Shown: positions 42,020-51,488 of the stretch, piece by piece
Position numbering within the stretch: position 1 is the first letter of the stretch
Layout of the letters: each line of letters begins with the position of its first letter
Assembly: GCF_003287455.1 (NCBI RefSeq)
Contig: NZ_PRLC01000003.1
Span: 62,001 to 126,000, forward strand
Reading direction: 5' to 3'
From: Faecalibacterium hattorii
GTDB lineage: Bacteria > Bacillota > Clostridia > Oscillospirales > Ruminococcaceae
Length of the DNA stretch: 64,000 bases
Position numbers and translations under genes: made by a program
Notes under the pieces: model-generated
What the model was told of the DNA's origin: nothing
What the model saw: only the letters and a program-made list of their open reading frames with translations
Databases searched by the model: none

Positions 42020-43546
42020 TCAGTTGCTGCTGGCGGCCGGCAGTTCCGGCGGGGTGGTGCCGTCACTCTGGGGCGGCTGGCCCTGCGGCATCTGCCCGTC
42101 CGAAGGTGCCCCGTCCGGCGGCGTCATGCCGTCCGGTCTCTGCCCGCCGCTGCCGCCGGGGCCTCCATTGCCGCCGAACTGGGTATCCGCTTCACCGGTC
42201 TTGGCCGTGGCGGTGACGGTGGACTGGACGCTGTAGCGTCCCTCCGCCGTCAGGGCTGGGCTGGAGTAGAAGAGGAAGGCCGCGTCGCAGAGGGCGGTGC
42301 TGTCCAGCACGCTCTTGCCGCTTTCGTCCGCAATGGAGAACGCCGCGCCCCCGGCGAGGGAAAGGCTGCTGTCCCGCCCGCCGCCGAAGATAACGTAGGG
42401 CTGAGACGCGCTGATGGAAAAGCCCATGCCCGCGCTGCCGCCTGCGGCCAGCACCGTGCCGCCCGAAATCGTGATGCGCCCATCGGCATCCAGCGGCTGA
42501 TTGTCGTCGGCGTTGGCGGTCCAGACCGAGATGTCGCCGCCCGTGATGGTCAGGGTGCCGTTGGAGTCAAAGCCGTCGCCCTCGGAGGAATAGGCTTTGA
42601 TGGTGCCGCCGGAGATGTTTATCTCGAAGGCATAGTCGCCAAGGTCGGAGTTGGCGGCGTTCAGGCAGTCGTCGGTGGAGGTGATGTCCATATTGCCGGA
42701 GTATATGTTCAGGACGGCCCCCTCCAAGCCCTCGCAGCAGGTGGAAACGGTGATGGCGGGGCCGGTGGTGCCCTCCGCACCGATGTTCAGTTCCATGTCG
42801 CAGTGGATGGCATCTTCCCCCGCCGCGATGGTCAGCTTTCCGCTTTCCACCTTGAGCCGTTGCTCCGCGTTGATGGCATCGTTCACCAGCGCCTCGATGT
42901 TCAGCGTCAGCTCCCGGATGGTCAGGCTGGCGTCCCGGTCATCCACCGCGGTGCCGGATTTGATGCCGTTCTTGCCCCGTGCGTTCACGGTCAGCGCACC
43001 GCCGCCGCAGAGGACGACCTGCGAGCCGTCCTTGCACTTGACCACTGCCTTTTCGGCGTTCTCGTTGTCGGCGGCATTGTCCGGGTCGTTGGCCTCGCTG
43101 TCGGTCAGGGTGTTTTCCGTCCCATCCACCACCGCGATGATCACCCCGGTGGATTCGCCGCAGAGGATGGGGGCGGTGTCGGCGCTGGTCAGGGTCAGGC
43201 CGTCCAGCAGCAGCACGACGTCCTCCGTCTGGGCTTCCACCTTCACCGAGCCGTCCGCACAGCGGCCGGACAGGGCATAGACGCCCGCGCCGCTCACCGA
43301 GAGAGCGGTCCCCTCCACGGCAAGGCCCGCCGCGTCCTCCGGGCTGACCGTGATGCCGCCGTCCGAGAATTCCACCGTCACCACTTCATCCGGCGTGTAG
43401 GCGAGGCTCCCCGCCGCAAGGCAGTCCGATTTTGCCTTTCCCGTGCCGCCGCACGCCGCCAGACTGCCCGAAAGGGTCAGCGCGCCAAGCGCCTGCAAAA
43501 AGCTTCGCCGGGAAATTTTCGTGCTCTCTGTCAAACAGGTCTTCAT
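42020..43546 (-). CDS. Lipoprotein with DUF4353-type carbohydrate-binding domain
   Basis: This 508-residue surface lipoprotein begins with a twin-arginine-like signal (STKISRRSFLQALG) and the lipobox LAAC near residue 32. The main part is a strand-rich repeat region of the type named carbohydrate-binding domain-containing protein (DUF4353). Motifs include EVVTVEFSDGGITVS, INAEQRLKVESGKLTI and GDGFDSNGTLTITGGDISV. A Gly/Pro/Gln-rich tail (last 40 residues) is disordered. Its ligand is unknown. GGGAGG precedes the ATG at 43546. Confidence 0.78.
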   Translation of the reverse strand: MKTCLTESTKISRRSFLQALGALTLSGSLAACGGTGKAKSDCLAAGSLAYTPDEVVTVEFSDGGITVSPEDAAGLAVEGTALSVSGAGVYALSGRCADGSVKVEAQTEDVVLLLDGLTLTSADTAPILCGESTGVIIAVVDGTENTLTDSEANDPDNAADNENAEKAVVKCKDGSQVVLCGGGALTVNARGKNGIKSGTAVDDRDASLTIRELTLNIEALVNDAINAEQRLKVESGKLTIAAGEDAIHCDMELNIGAEGTTGPAITVSTCCEGLEGAVLNIYSGNMDITSTDDCLNAANSDLGDYAFEINISGGTIKAYSSEGDGFDSNGTLTITGGDISVWTANADDNQPLDADGRITISGGTVLAAGGSAGMGFSISASQPYVIFGGGRDSSLSLAGGAAFSIADESGKSVLDSTALCDAAFLFYSSPALTAEGRYSVQSTVTATAKTGEADTQFGGNGGPGGSGGQRPDGMTPPDGAPSDGQMPQGQPPQSDGTTPPELPAASSN

Positions 43547-43686
43547 AACCAAGCCTCCCTCAAAAATGCAACGCGATTTAAGTGTGCTCATTCTACACCG
43601 CAACTATGGAAACTTCGCGGGAAAGCTGTGAAAAAGCAGGAGCATTTCCGTGAAAATGGGGTGAAATCAGGTCCTTCCAGAACGCC

Positions 43687-43721
43687 AAAATGCCCGCCGG
43701 GTTCGTCCCGGCGGGCATTTT
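43687..43721. terminator. Strong hairpin upstream of the DUF4353 gene
   Basis: A perfect stem AAAATGCCCGCCGGG / CCCGGCGGGCATTTT has a five-base loop and short T runs on both sides. It probably blocks read-through from the MarR side. Confidence 0.7.
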
Positions 43722-43740
43722 AATTATGGAGAAACAAGAG

Positions 43741-43768
43741 AAAAAGCCCCGCCATCCGGCGGGGCTTT
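43741..43768 (-). terminator. Terminator of the MarR gene
   Basis: The stem AAAGCCCCGCC / GGCGGGGCTTT is followed by T5 on the minus strand, eight bases after the stop codon. Confidence 0.85.
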
Positions 43769-43776
43769 CGGCGGGC

Positions 43777-44232
43777 TCAATCGTCCGTTTTCTGCTCCAT
43801 ATCCAGCTCCGGCATCAGCTCGTCGCTGATGACCGTCAGCATCTGCTCCAGCTTGTCCACATCCTCGGCGGGGAAGCGGTCCCGCACGCGCTCCACCACA
43901 GTGTGCAGGTAAGAGTAGCTGATGTTGTAATATTCGATATACTTCTTGGTCGGGCGGAGGTGGTATTCGCGCCGATCCTTGGTGGACTGGATCTTCTCCA
44001 CATAGCCCTTCCGAACCAGACTGCCGATCTTATACGCCGCGTTCGGGGTGGAGATCTGCATCATGCGGGAGAACTCCGCGATAGTCGGCTCGCCCATCGC
44101 CATGATTCCCTCCATGCAGAAGGACTCTACCGTGGTCAGCGTGGCCTCGCGGGTGGCGAAGCGCTGAAACACGTTCTGGTAGAAGTGCAGCTTAAATTTA
44201 GTATAGACGTCATTGAATGCTTTTTCCAGCAT
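43777..44232 (-). CDS. MarR family transcriptional regulator
   Basis: This is a 151-residue winged-helix regulator. The recognition region is EPTIAEFSRMMQISTPNAAYKIGSLVRKGYV, followed by the wing IQSTKDRREYHLRPT. MarR proteins are dimeric repressors released by small ligands or oxidation. The start MLEKAFNDV has AAGGGAG upstream. It is monocistronic and lies downstream of the large surface-protein gene but behind that gene's terminator. The target is unknown. Confidence 0.88.
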   Translation of the reverse strand: MLEKAFNDVYTKFKLHFYQNVFQRFATREATLTTVESFCMEGIMAMGEPTIAEFSRMMQISTPNAAYKIGSLVRKGYVEKIQSTKDRREYHLRPTKKYIEYYNISYSYLHTVVERVRDRFPAEDVDKLEQMLTVISDELMPELDMEQKTDD

Positions 44233-44315
44233 GGTGCGGCTCCCTTCGATTCCCTCAATTTCTTTTAGTATATCATATTTTTGCCCGAACGCAAGCGAAA
44301 AAGTGCCCGCCGCGC

Positions 44316-44350
44316 AAAAAGGCCGCACAGTTTTTTGCGCTGTGCGGCCT
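44316..44350 (-). terminator. Terminator of the SLH surface-protein gene
   Basis: The stem GGCCGCACAG / CTGTGCGGCC is followed by T5 on the minus strand. Confidence 0.87.
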
Positions 44351-44418
44351 TGCCGTTTATGGGGGACTTCTTCGCGCCAGCTCCCAGAGGGGGCTGGCCT
44401 CGGAGAGGACTGGGGAAG

Positions 44419-47400
44419 TTACTTCATCAGCTTCTTGAGCTTGAGCCACGCGCCGAACACGTCATACTTGGTAACGTAACGGTCGGGGTCAAAGCGGGAA
44501 GCGTCGCTGTCATCGGCGGGCTTCACAAGGCCGTTGTCGATGGCCCAGCGGGTCGCCTTCTGCAGCTCGATCTCCTCTGCGGGCACATCGCTGTACAGGC
44601 TCGGCAGAGCCGCTTCGGGCTTGCCCGCCGTCTCCCACAGCAGCTTCACCAGCTCACGCCGGTTGGTGGGCACCGCCACACCCTTCGGCAGGTTCAGCTG
44701 CAAGTAGCTGTCCACGCCAAGGCTCACGCCCTGCCACACCAAGATGCCAGCCGCTGCGCCGCCCACGGCCACGGTGGCCATGGTGCCCAGCGTCGAGGGC
44801 CCATCGTCCTCGCCCGGCAGCTCGGAGGAACGGTACTGCGCCTCAATGGTGATGTCCGCTTCCGGCATCGTAAAGCTCATGTGGGGGTCGTGCAGCATCA
44901 CGCTGGGGTCACCCGTCAGCGTGTCCTTGACATCCTCCGGGAAGCGGATGCTCCACACGTCAAAGGTCATGCCCTCCGGCACTTCCGACTCGTCCACATC
45001 CACCGTCAGTTTGGTGCCCTTCTCGGCCTTTACCTCAGTCTCGTTGTTGATCTTGCCGCCCTTGACGGTAACGGTGTAGGTCTTGGGCTGGTCGTCGGGG
45101 TTCGGGGTGGGATTCGGGTCAGGCGTTACGCCCTTGTTCAGCACGACGTCTTCGTCCGACATGGTAAACTTGATCGTCGATGTTTTCAGCCCCGTTGCGC
45201 CTGTCGTTTCACCATTCACATTGTAGATGGACTGACTTGCTTCGACCGTCAGCTCCGTCTCGGCAAAGGCATAAACATTGCTCCAGCCATTCGCACGCGA
45301 TACACCATTGATCGACAGGATCTGTGCTCCCTCCAGCACGATCTTGTGAGCGCCGTTGATTCCTTTCAGCGCCGTTCCTTCATTGAAAATACCGCCGCTT
45401 ATCACATCCGTTTCGCCGCGTTTTACACCGCCAGCGAAAATGCCGCCTGTGATGGTGCTATTATTTGAGTTTATCACCTCGCCCACGAACGTGCCATTTT
45501 CAATCTTACCGCTGTACGGCGTATCGCCGTTGTATACTTTGCCCTTGAAAGTGCCATTCTGAATGGTGCCTCTGTTGTCCACTTCTTCCGCAAACGTACC
45601 GCCAACGATCGTAGCATTCGTATTGTATTCGACAATGATACAGTTTACTGCCTCTAGGGTCCCCGTTTTGCCAATGGGGTCTGTATGAGCGAAATCATAC
45701 TCCGTCAGTTCGTCAGGGCTCAAGTACAGAGCATTTACTTCACTTCCGTCTTCTACACTGAAGTACCACCAGCCGTCACCCACATAACGCCGCCCATTCT
45801 CCTTATACACATGGGTCAGGTCGGGCGTTCCATCAGCCTTCATGACAAGCTTCTTCTCGCAGTCCTTATAAACTGCGGTCAGGGTAACCGCCTTATCCGG
45901 CATCGGGAAGCGCAGAATCGTGAGTTTCTCGTCCATCAGGTCAATGACTTTGCCAGACCAATCACGGAGCGTTACTGCTGTGTCCGTACCGGTTTCTTTT
46001 GCCTCCCAGCCCGCAAAATACTTACCATACGGAACATTGGCCTTTACCGTGACATGAGCGCTCCATTCAACCCTGTTACCGAAAGTGTTTTCGAATGTAC
46101 CGCCAACTACCGTCAACGGATAGCTTCTATAAGTAGATTCTGCTCGAACGCTCAGATTATACCCCGGCATGGTCAGAGTATAAGTACCCTCTGTATCATC
46201 ATTAGGCACAATTGCTTCAAATCCATTCGGATCAATAGACCATCTACTAAATACTTTTTTCGAATCGTTGATCTGCGGTTTGATCTTAACGGTTACGCCT
46301 TCTTTATACTTACCAGTCGTCGCCGTCGAACCGTCATCTTTTACGATCACGGCATCGTTCAGCGTCAGCGTATGCTTTACCTCACTCGGATCAGGGGCAC
46401 CGATTTGGTTCAGCACAAGTTCCTTGTCCTTCTCCTGCACTATGAACTTCTGGAAACCCTCGCTGTCTTTGCCTACCGTCAAACCGCCATAAGTCGTCTT
46501 ACCGTTGACATCGGTAATCGTTTCCTTGTTGCTACCAGAAATTTTCACTTTGACTTCCGGTTCGCCGACAATATACACTTCTGTACCGAACACGACAGCT
46601 TTGATTCCGCTCAGTGTCGCACCAACTGTTTCGCCACTGCTTGCTTTCAGCACATGAACTTTTTGTTCTCCGCTTGGCGAAAAATCAAATACAGCCTCGT
46701 CAATCTTGCCGCTGTTGCTATACGACATTTTACCGTTCCTGTCATCCGTGCGAATGATTGCATTTTTAATCGTTGCACCAGCATTATTGGTCAGTCGCTT
46801 GCAGCAAACAAACGACACGTTTTCCATCGTACCGTTGTTCGTCACATAGCCATAGTCAACATAACAGTTCCTTACCGTACCATAGTTCGTCAAGGTCGGA
46901 TACCCGGAATAGCCGTTGCCCTCTGTATGAAATTTCGGCCCATCAATCACGCCATGGTTTTCGACCGGTCGAGAAAGGAATATCCATCCTTTAACTGTTG
47001 CTTTCTCTCCAACCTCCAACTCACACTTGAGATAACTGCCATTACAGCTCAGGTCAAAAGTTTTTTCTTCCGTCGGGTTCAGCGTCAGCGTCTCGCCGTC
47101 ATACGTCCAGCCGTTGCCATAGTAAATGGTCTTGCCATCAGCGGTCTTCTGCTTTGCGTGTTCCTCACTGGTATCCGGCACACCATCCGCAAGAACCAGT
47201 TCCGGGTCAAGTGTCACAGGCGTTGTGGATACCGTAAACGTCAACGTTGTCCCGCTGATTTTGTCTGGGTTCAGGGTAAAGCTTCCATCCGACTTCAGCA
47301 TTACGCCATCCCAATTTGTAAGCGCATAGGTGTCACTGCCATCCGCAACATCCCAGTTGGAAACGCCATCGCACGCTACTTTGAGCGTATCCGTGTTATT

Positions 47401-48180
47401 GGGTATCACATACACAGACTGGCCCAAGTCAATTTCTTTTCCATTGGCGGCATAAACAAACTTCGACGATGTACCTCTGGTCGTCAGTGTATAACCCTTC
47501 GCAATTGTTCCACTACCGGTAGGTTTTGTTACAAACACACCACCGGTGATCGCTGCACTAGCGGCCTTGTTTTGGACTTTTGCCTTAAACAAGCCACCCG
47601 TAATGCTTGCAGATATTCCTTCATCGCCGGAATCGCCATTCGTCACATTATTCTCAAACACACCGCCAGTGATTTTTCCAGTGTCATAATTGATTACACT
47701 CGTGCTTTCCGAATTAACACCGACAAAAATGCCACCGGTAATGGTGCCTTTATTCGAAACAGTTTCCTTAAAGGTTCCGCCTGAAATTTTACCGCCTGCC
47801 TGATTCCAGACCGTATTTTCGAATGTACCACCGGCTACCGTTGCCTTCTCATCAATCGCAACATAGCATTTTACCGCGTTCTGTTTGGCAAGATTCCATG
47901 TACCACTCATTAAGGTCAGTGTGCCAAGTCCACTACCAGCCCCATCCATATACTTCCAGCCGTTTCCTACCCAATACCCCTCACTATCCGTATGGAGTCC
48001 AGATATCACCGGCTCACCGCTGCTGTCAATTGTAATGGTTCCGGCAGTTTCTTCCGTCTCCCCATTCTCCTCCGCCATCTCCGCAGTCCCTCCGCCGGGG
48101 GTCTGCGCAAGGGCGCTGACGGGGAACAGCGAGATCATCATGCTCAGCGCAAGAACAAGGCTGAGAATGCGCTTTTTCAT
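44419..48180 (-). CDS. Large SLH-anchored repetitive surface protein
   Basis: This is a 1253-residue exported protein. The signal peptide MKKRILSLVLALSMMISLF ends near residue 25 (ALA-Q). Two regions (about 80-230 and 860-980) repeat short strand units such as GGTFENTV and ITGGIFVG, giving a likely beta-solenoid. Between them are Listeria-Bacteroides-type repeats (YGKYFAGWEAKE). Near the C-terminus a hydrophobic helix (GTMATVAVGGAAAGILVW) is followed by S-layer-homology-like units (LVKLLWETAGKPE; YSDVP...WAIDNGLV...FDPDRYVTKYDV). It is probably wall-attached and perhaps adhesive. The middle of the gene is much AT-richer than both ends. GAGGAGG precedes the ATG. Confidence 0.82.
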   Translation of the reverse strand: MKKRILSLVLALSMMISLFPVSALAQTPGGGTAEMAEENGETEETAGTITIDSSGEPVISGLHTDSEGYWVGNGWKYMDGAGSGLGTLTLMSGTWNLAKQNAVKCYVAIDEKATVAGGTFENTVWNQAGGKISGGTFKETVSNKGTITGGIFVGVNSESTSVINYDTGKITGGVFENNVTNGDSGDEGISASITGGLFKAKVQNKAASAAITGGVFVTKPTGSGTIAKGYTLTTRGTSSKFVYAANGKEIDLGQSVYVIPNNTDTLKVACDGVSNWDVADGSDTYALTNWDGVMLKSDGSFTLNPDKISGTTLTFTVSTTPVTLDPELVLADGVPDTSEEHAKQKTADGKTIYYGNGWTYDGETLTLNPTEEKTFDLSCNGSYLKCELEVGEKATVKGWIFLSRPVENHGVIDGPKFHTEGNGYSGYPTLTNYGTVRNCYVDYGYVTNNGTMENVSFVCCKRLTNNAGATIKNAIIRTDDRNGKMSYSNSGKIDEAVFDFSPSGEQKVHVLKASSGETVGATLSGIKAVVFGTEVYIVGEPEVKVKISGSNKETITDVNGKTTYGGLTVGKDSEGFQKFIVQEKDKELVLNQIGAPDPSEVKHTLTLNDAVIVKDDGSTATTGKYKEGVTVKIKPQINDSKKVFSRWSIDPNGFEAIVPNDDTEGTYTLTMPGYNLSVRAESTYRSYPLTVVGGTFENTFGNRVEWSAHVTVKANVPYGKYFAGWEAKETGTDTAVTLRDWSGKVIDLMDEKLTILRFPMPDKAVTLTAVYKDCEKKLVMKADGTPDLTHVYKENGRRYVGDGWWYFSVEDGSEVNALYLSPDELTEYDFAHTDPIGKTGTLEAVNCIIVEYNTNATIVGGTFAEEVDNRGTIQNGTFKGKVYNGDTPYSGKIENGTFVGEVINSNNSTITGGIFAGGVKRGETDVISGGIFNEGTALKGINGAHKIVLEGAQILSINGVSRANGWSNVYAFAETELTVEASQSIYNVNGETTGATGLKTSTIKFTMSDEDVVLNKGVTPDPNPTPNPDDQPKTYTVTVKGGKINNETEVKAEKGTKLTVDVDESEVPEGMTFDVWSIRFPEDVKDTLTGDPSVMLHDPHMSFTMPEADITIEAQYRSSELPGEDDGPSTLGTMATVAVGGAAAGILVWQGVSLGVDSYLQLNLPKGVAVPTNRRELVKLLWETAGKPEAALPSLYSDVPAEEIELQKATRWAIDNGLVKPADDSDASRFDPDRYVTKYDVFGAWLKLKKLMK

Positions 48181-48317
48181 AAAAGTACCTCCTCGTTTTC
48201 CGAAATTTTATCATTCTGCTATCAATATAACACATTTTGACGCATTTCGATAGAGGAGGCGTGCATTCTCAGCCTTGTATATTTTAATCTTTTCTTTTTA
48301 TCGCGGATTTTCCGGGG

Positions 48318-49979
48318 TCAGCGCTTGCGGGCCGCAAACTTGGCGCGGATGACGCTGAGGGCGATCAGCTCCAGCGCAATGGCCACAGCCAGCAGGATCA
48401 GCGAGGTGAAAAGGCTGGCGCTGGCGCCGAGGACGATCTGGCTCAGGCCGGTGACGACGTAGCAGACCGCCGAGATGGCGGCCACGGTGATGGCATAGGG
48501 CAGCTGGGTGGACACATGGTTCACATGGCTGCAATGGGCGCCCGCCGAGGCCATGATGGAGGTATCGGAGATGGGGGAGCAGTGGTCGCCGCAGACCGCG
48601 CCGGACAGGCACGCCGCGATGGAGATGACCAGCATCTCGCCCTGCGGGAAGGCGTGGCAGACGATGGGGATCAGGATGGAGAAGGTGCCCCACGAAGTGC
48701 CGGTGGCAAAGGCGAGGAAGACCGCCACGAGGAAGATGATGGCGGGCAGCAGGTACTGCAGGGCCGCCGCCGAGCCGTTCAGCAGGTTCGCGACGTAGTA
48801 TTTTGCGCCCAGCAGGTTGGTCATGCCGGAAAGGGTCCATGCCAGCGTGAGGATCAGCATGGGGCTGACCATGGCCTTGAAGCCCTCCGGGATGCAGGCC
48901 GCGAAATCTTGGAAGGTCATCACCTCGCGCACGCGGTAGAAGACGAAGGTGAACAGCAGGGCAATGCTGCTGCCCATCACGAGGCCCGCCGAGGCGTTGC
49001 AGTCCGAGAAGGCGGTGATGAAGTCCACGCCGGAGAAGAAGCCGCCGGTGTAGATCAGGCCGAAGATACAGGCCGCGATCAGCACCACCACCGGCAGGAT
49101 CAGGTCGATGACATGGCCGCGGGTGTCGGTGCCGTCGTCCACATCGTCGCCGTAGGGGCGGTCGTCGGTGGTGAAGAGGTCGCCGTTCAGGGCGTTGTCT
49201 TCATTGAGCTTCATGGGGCCGTAGTCGGCGCCCGTGAGCACGAGGAAGAAGATCATCACCAACGTCAGCAGAGCGTAATAATTGTACGGGATGGTGCGCA
49301 GAAACATCGTAAAGCCGTTGATCCCGGAGCCTTCCGGCACCGAGGAGGTGACCGCCGCCGCCCAACTGGACACCGGCGCGATGATGCAGACCGGGGCCGC
49401 CGTGGCGTCGATGAGGTAGGCCAGCTTGGCGCGGGAGACCTTCTGCCGGTCGGTGACCGGGCGCATGACCGAGCCGACGGTCAGGCAGTTGAAGTAGTCG
49501 TCCACGAAGATGACCACGCCCAGCACGAAGGTGGCCAGCTGCGCCCCGGCGCGGGTGTGGATGTGGGTGGACGCCCACCGCCCGAAGGCCGCGCTGCCGC
49601 CCGCCTTGTTCATCAGGGCCACGAGGATGCCCAGCATCACGAGGAAGACGAGGATGCCCACGTTGCTGGAGTCGGCCAGCTTCGCCACCATACCGCCCTC
49701 TTCATTAAAGAACAGGGTGTTCAGCGCCAGCTCCAAGTTGCCGTTGGCGTAGAGCAGCGCACCCGTGGCGATGCCCACCAGCAGCGAGGTGTAGACCTCC
49801 TTGGTGTTCAGCGCCAGCACAATGGCCACCACCGGCGGCAGCAGACTCAGCGCCGTGCTGTACACCGCGCAAGTGTAGTTCGCCGGGTCCGTGATGGTGC
49901 CGGGCGTTGCCGCCGTGCACCACAGCAGCAGCCCGAACACCAGCACCACGCCGGCCCACGATAGATTCACTTTTTTCAT
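48318..49979 (-). CDS. NhaC-family Na+/H+ antiporter
   Basis: This 553-residue carrier has about twelve transmembrane segments. Family blocks are FVDDYFNCLTVGSVMRPVTD, DATAAPVCIIAPVSSW and the C-terminal FATGTSWGTFSILIPI with GDHCSPISDTSIM. NhaC-type proteins exchange sodium, or organic substrates such as amino acids, for protons. A charged insert (about residues 265-290, DDRPYGDDVDDGTDTRG) lies in a cytoplasmic loop. AGAGGAA precedes the ATG at 49979. It diverges from a small gene 67 bp away. Confidence 0.9.
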   Translation of the reverse strand: MKKVNLSWAGVVLVFGLLLWCTAATPGTITDPANYTCAVYSTALSLLPPVVAIVLALNTKEVYTSLLVGIATGALLYANGNLELALNTLFFNEEGGMVAKLADSSNVGILVFLVMLGILVALMNKAGGSAAFGRWASTHIHTRAGAQLATFVLGVVIFVDDYFNCLTVGSVMRPVTDRQKVSRAKLAYLIDATAAPVCIIAPVSSWAAAVTSSVPEGSGINGFTMFLRTIPYNYYALLTLVMIFFLVLTGADYGPMKLNEDNALNGDLFTTDDRPYGDDVDDGTDTRGHVIDLILPVVVLIAACIFGLIYTGGFFSGVDFITAFSDCNASAGLVMGSSIALLFTFVFYRVREVMTFQDFAACIPEGFKAMVSPMLILTLAWTLSGMTNLLGAKYYVANLLNGSAAALQYLLPAIIFLVAVFLAFATGTSWGTFSILIPIVCHAFPQGEMLVISIAACLSGAVCGDHCSPISDTSIMASAGAHCSHVNHVSTQLPYAITVAAISAVCYVVTGLSQIVLGASASLFTSLILLAVAIALELIALSVIRAKFAARKR

Positions 49980-50046
49980 AAAACGATTCCTCTTCTGATT
50001 TTTTTCCCCGGCGCGGGGCAGACTATCCCCAAGAAACACAAAGGGG

Positions 50047-50235
50047 GTGGCCGACGCGCCGGATTATAAAGCGCTGTACTTTGAGCTGTTCCGCGCCAGC
50101 GAACAGGCCGCCCGCATCCTGCTGGAAGCCCAGCAGAAAGCGGAGGAGCAGATTATGGAGGACGACCAGCCGCCGATGCGGCTCAGCCCTTCTTCGCCTG
50201 AGCCTTCGCCGCGAACTTCGCGTCGTTCACGATGA
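50047..50235 (+). CDS. Small conserved-looking protein, 62 codons
   Basis: The first 40 residues (YKALYFELFRASEQAARILL, then EAQQKAEEQIMED) form an amphipathic helix resembling small helical proteins I have seen in Clostridia of unknown function. The start GTG follows AAAGGG with almost no spacing, which is weak support. The last 17 codons run antisense through the 3' end of the thioesterase gene, and their Pro/Ser/Arg-rich product looks like shadow sequence. The real gene may end differently or be decaying. Confidence 0.42.
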   Translation: MADAPDYKALYFELFRASEQAARILLEAQQKAEEQIMEDDQPPMRLSPSSPEPSPRTSRRSR

Positions 50236-50569
50236 AGCGCTCGTGCACGCCGCCGCCCACGGGGCCTTTTTCGTCATGCAGGGATACCTTAAACACCAGC
50301 TTGCGGCCTTCCACGGCGGTCAGCTCGCTCTCGCAGGTCACGGTCATGCCTACGGGGGTGGGGGCGGTGTGCTCCAGCTCCAGCTTGGTGCCCACGGAAC
50401 CGCAGCCCTCGTCCAGCTCACCCGCCACGCTCATCCAGCAGGTCTTCTCGGCCAGCGCCACCAGCGCGGGCGTCGCGAAGACGTCCAGCGTGCCGCTGCC
50501 CATGGTCTTTGCAGTGTTTTCGTTCGTCACGAGCTGGCTCTGCTCGCCCTTGATGCCAACAGTCAACAT
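50183..50569 (-). CDS. Hot-dog thioesterase (FlK-like)
   Basis: This 128-residue single hot-dog domain resembles the fluoroacetyl-CoA thioesterase family. Blocks in order are TMGSGTLDVFATPALVALAE, GTKLELEHTAPTPVGM and HDEKGPVGGGVHERFIV, holding the Thr, Glu and His used by FlK for acyl-CoA hydrolysis. Gut members are not expected to use fluoroacetate; the physiological acyl-CoA is unknown. AAAGGAAG precedes the chosen ATG. Its 3' end overlaps a small plus-strand frame by about 50 bp. Confidence 0.83.
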   Translation of the reverse strand: MLTVGIKGEQSQLVTNENTAKTMGSGTLDVFATPALVALAEKTCWMSVAGELDEGCGSVGTKLELEHTAPTPVGMTVTCESELTAVEGRKLVFKVSLHDEKGPVGGGVHERFIVNDAKFAAKAQAKKG

Positions 50570-50737
50570 AAAAATACTTCCTTTCTTCAATCGCCGCATC
50601 GGCAAACATTTTTTACTACCTTGATAGGATACCACACTTTCCGCGCCGATGCACCTGTTTTGGAGGGATTTCTGCAATTTTCCTCTTCCGCTTTTGCCCA
50701 AAACGCGCTATGATAGGGCCGAAAGGCGGTGTCCTCT

Positions 50738-51481
50738 ATGAGCGACTTCTGGAAATCCTATGATATCACCGCGCTGGAATACGGCGAAGGCTACCAATGC
50801 TATCCTCTTTACGGCAAGATCCATCGAATTGAGCTGGCCCTTTCGCTGCTCTTTATCGTAGGGGTCGCGCTCTGGTACAAGCGCAGCGGGGCGAAGCTGC
50901 GCCGGAAGATCTTGGTCGGTGTCACAGGTCTGCTTTTACTGGACGAAGCTGCTCTGCTGCTGGGCATGGCCTTGACCGGCCAATGGAACTGGAGCTATCT
51001 GCCGCTCCATCTGTGCAGCATCAACGTCTTTGTCTGCCTTTACAACACCCTCTTCGACCAGAATTGGTGCAAAGAGGAGCTGTATGCCCTCTGCATCCCC
51101 GGCGCGGCGCTGGCGCTGCTCTGCCCAAGCTGGCTCGATGTGCCCTCGTGGTGGACGCTCATCAATCTGCACTCCATCTCCATCCACGCTCTGCTGGTAC
51201 TCTACCCGGTCCTCCTCGTCGTGGGCGGCTACCGCCCCAGCGTCCGCCGGGTGCCGCAGGTGCTGGCCTTTCTCTTCGGCTCCGCCCTGCCCATCTACTT
51301 TCTGAACAAACCCCTGTGCACGAACTTCTACTTCCTTAATAACCCCTACGGCAACGTCATCACCACGGCTTTCACCAACCTGCTGGGTGAAAAATACTAT
51401 ATTCTCGGCTTCCTGCCCGCCATTGCGGCGGCGCTGGCGCTGATGTATCTGCCGTGGGTGGCGGCCGCCCGCCGGAAGTGA
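50738..51481 (+). CDS. YwaF/TIGR02206 family membrane protein
   Basis: This 247-residue protein has about seven transmembrane segments. Conserved-looking features are the early YPLYGKIHRIEL, the helix WSYLPLHLCSINVFV and the late NFYFLNNPYGN, which I associate with the YwaF/TIGR02206 family. The function is unknown. AAAGGCGG supports the ATG at 50738 rather than the GTG nine bases earlier. A -10-like TATGAT lies upstream. A 28-bp perfect palindrome starts eight bases after the stop. Confidence 0.8.
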   Translation: MSDFWKSYDITALEYGEGYQCYPLYGKIHRIELALSLLFIVGVALWYKRSGAKLRRKILVGVTGLLLLDEAALLLGMALTGQWNWSYLPLHLCSINVFVCLYNTLFDQNWCKEELYALCIPGAALALLCPSWLDVPSWWTLINLHSISIHALLVLYPVLLVVGGYRPSVRRVPQVLAFLFGSALPIYFLNKPLCTNFYFLNNPYGNVITTAFTNLLGEKYYILGFLPAIAAALALMYLPWVAAARRK

Positions 51482-51488
51482 TATATCC

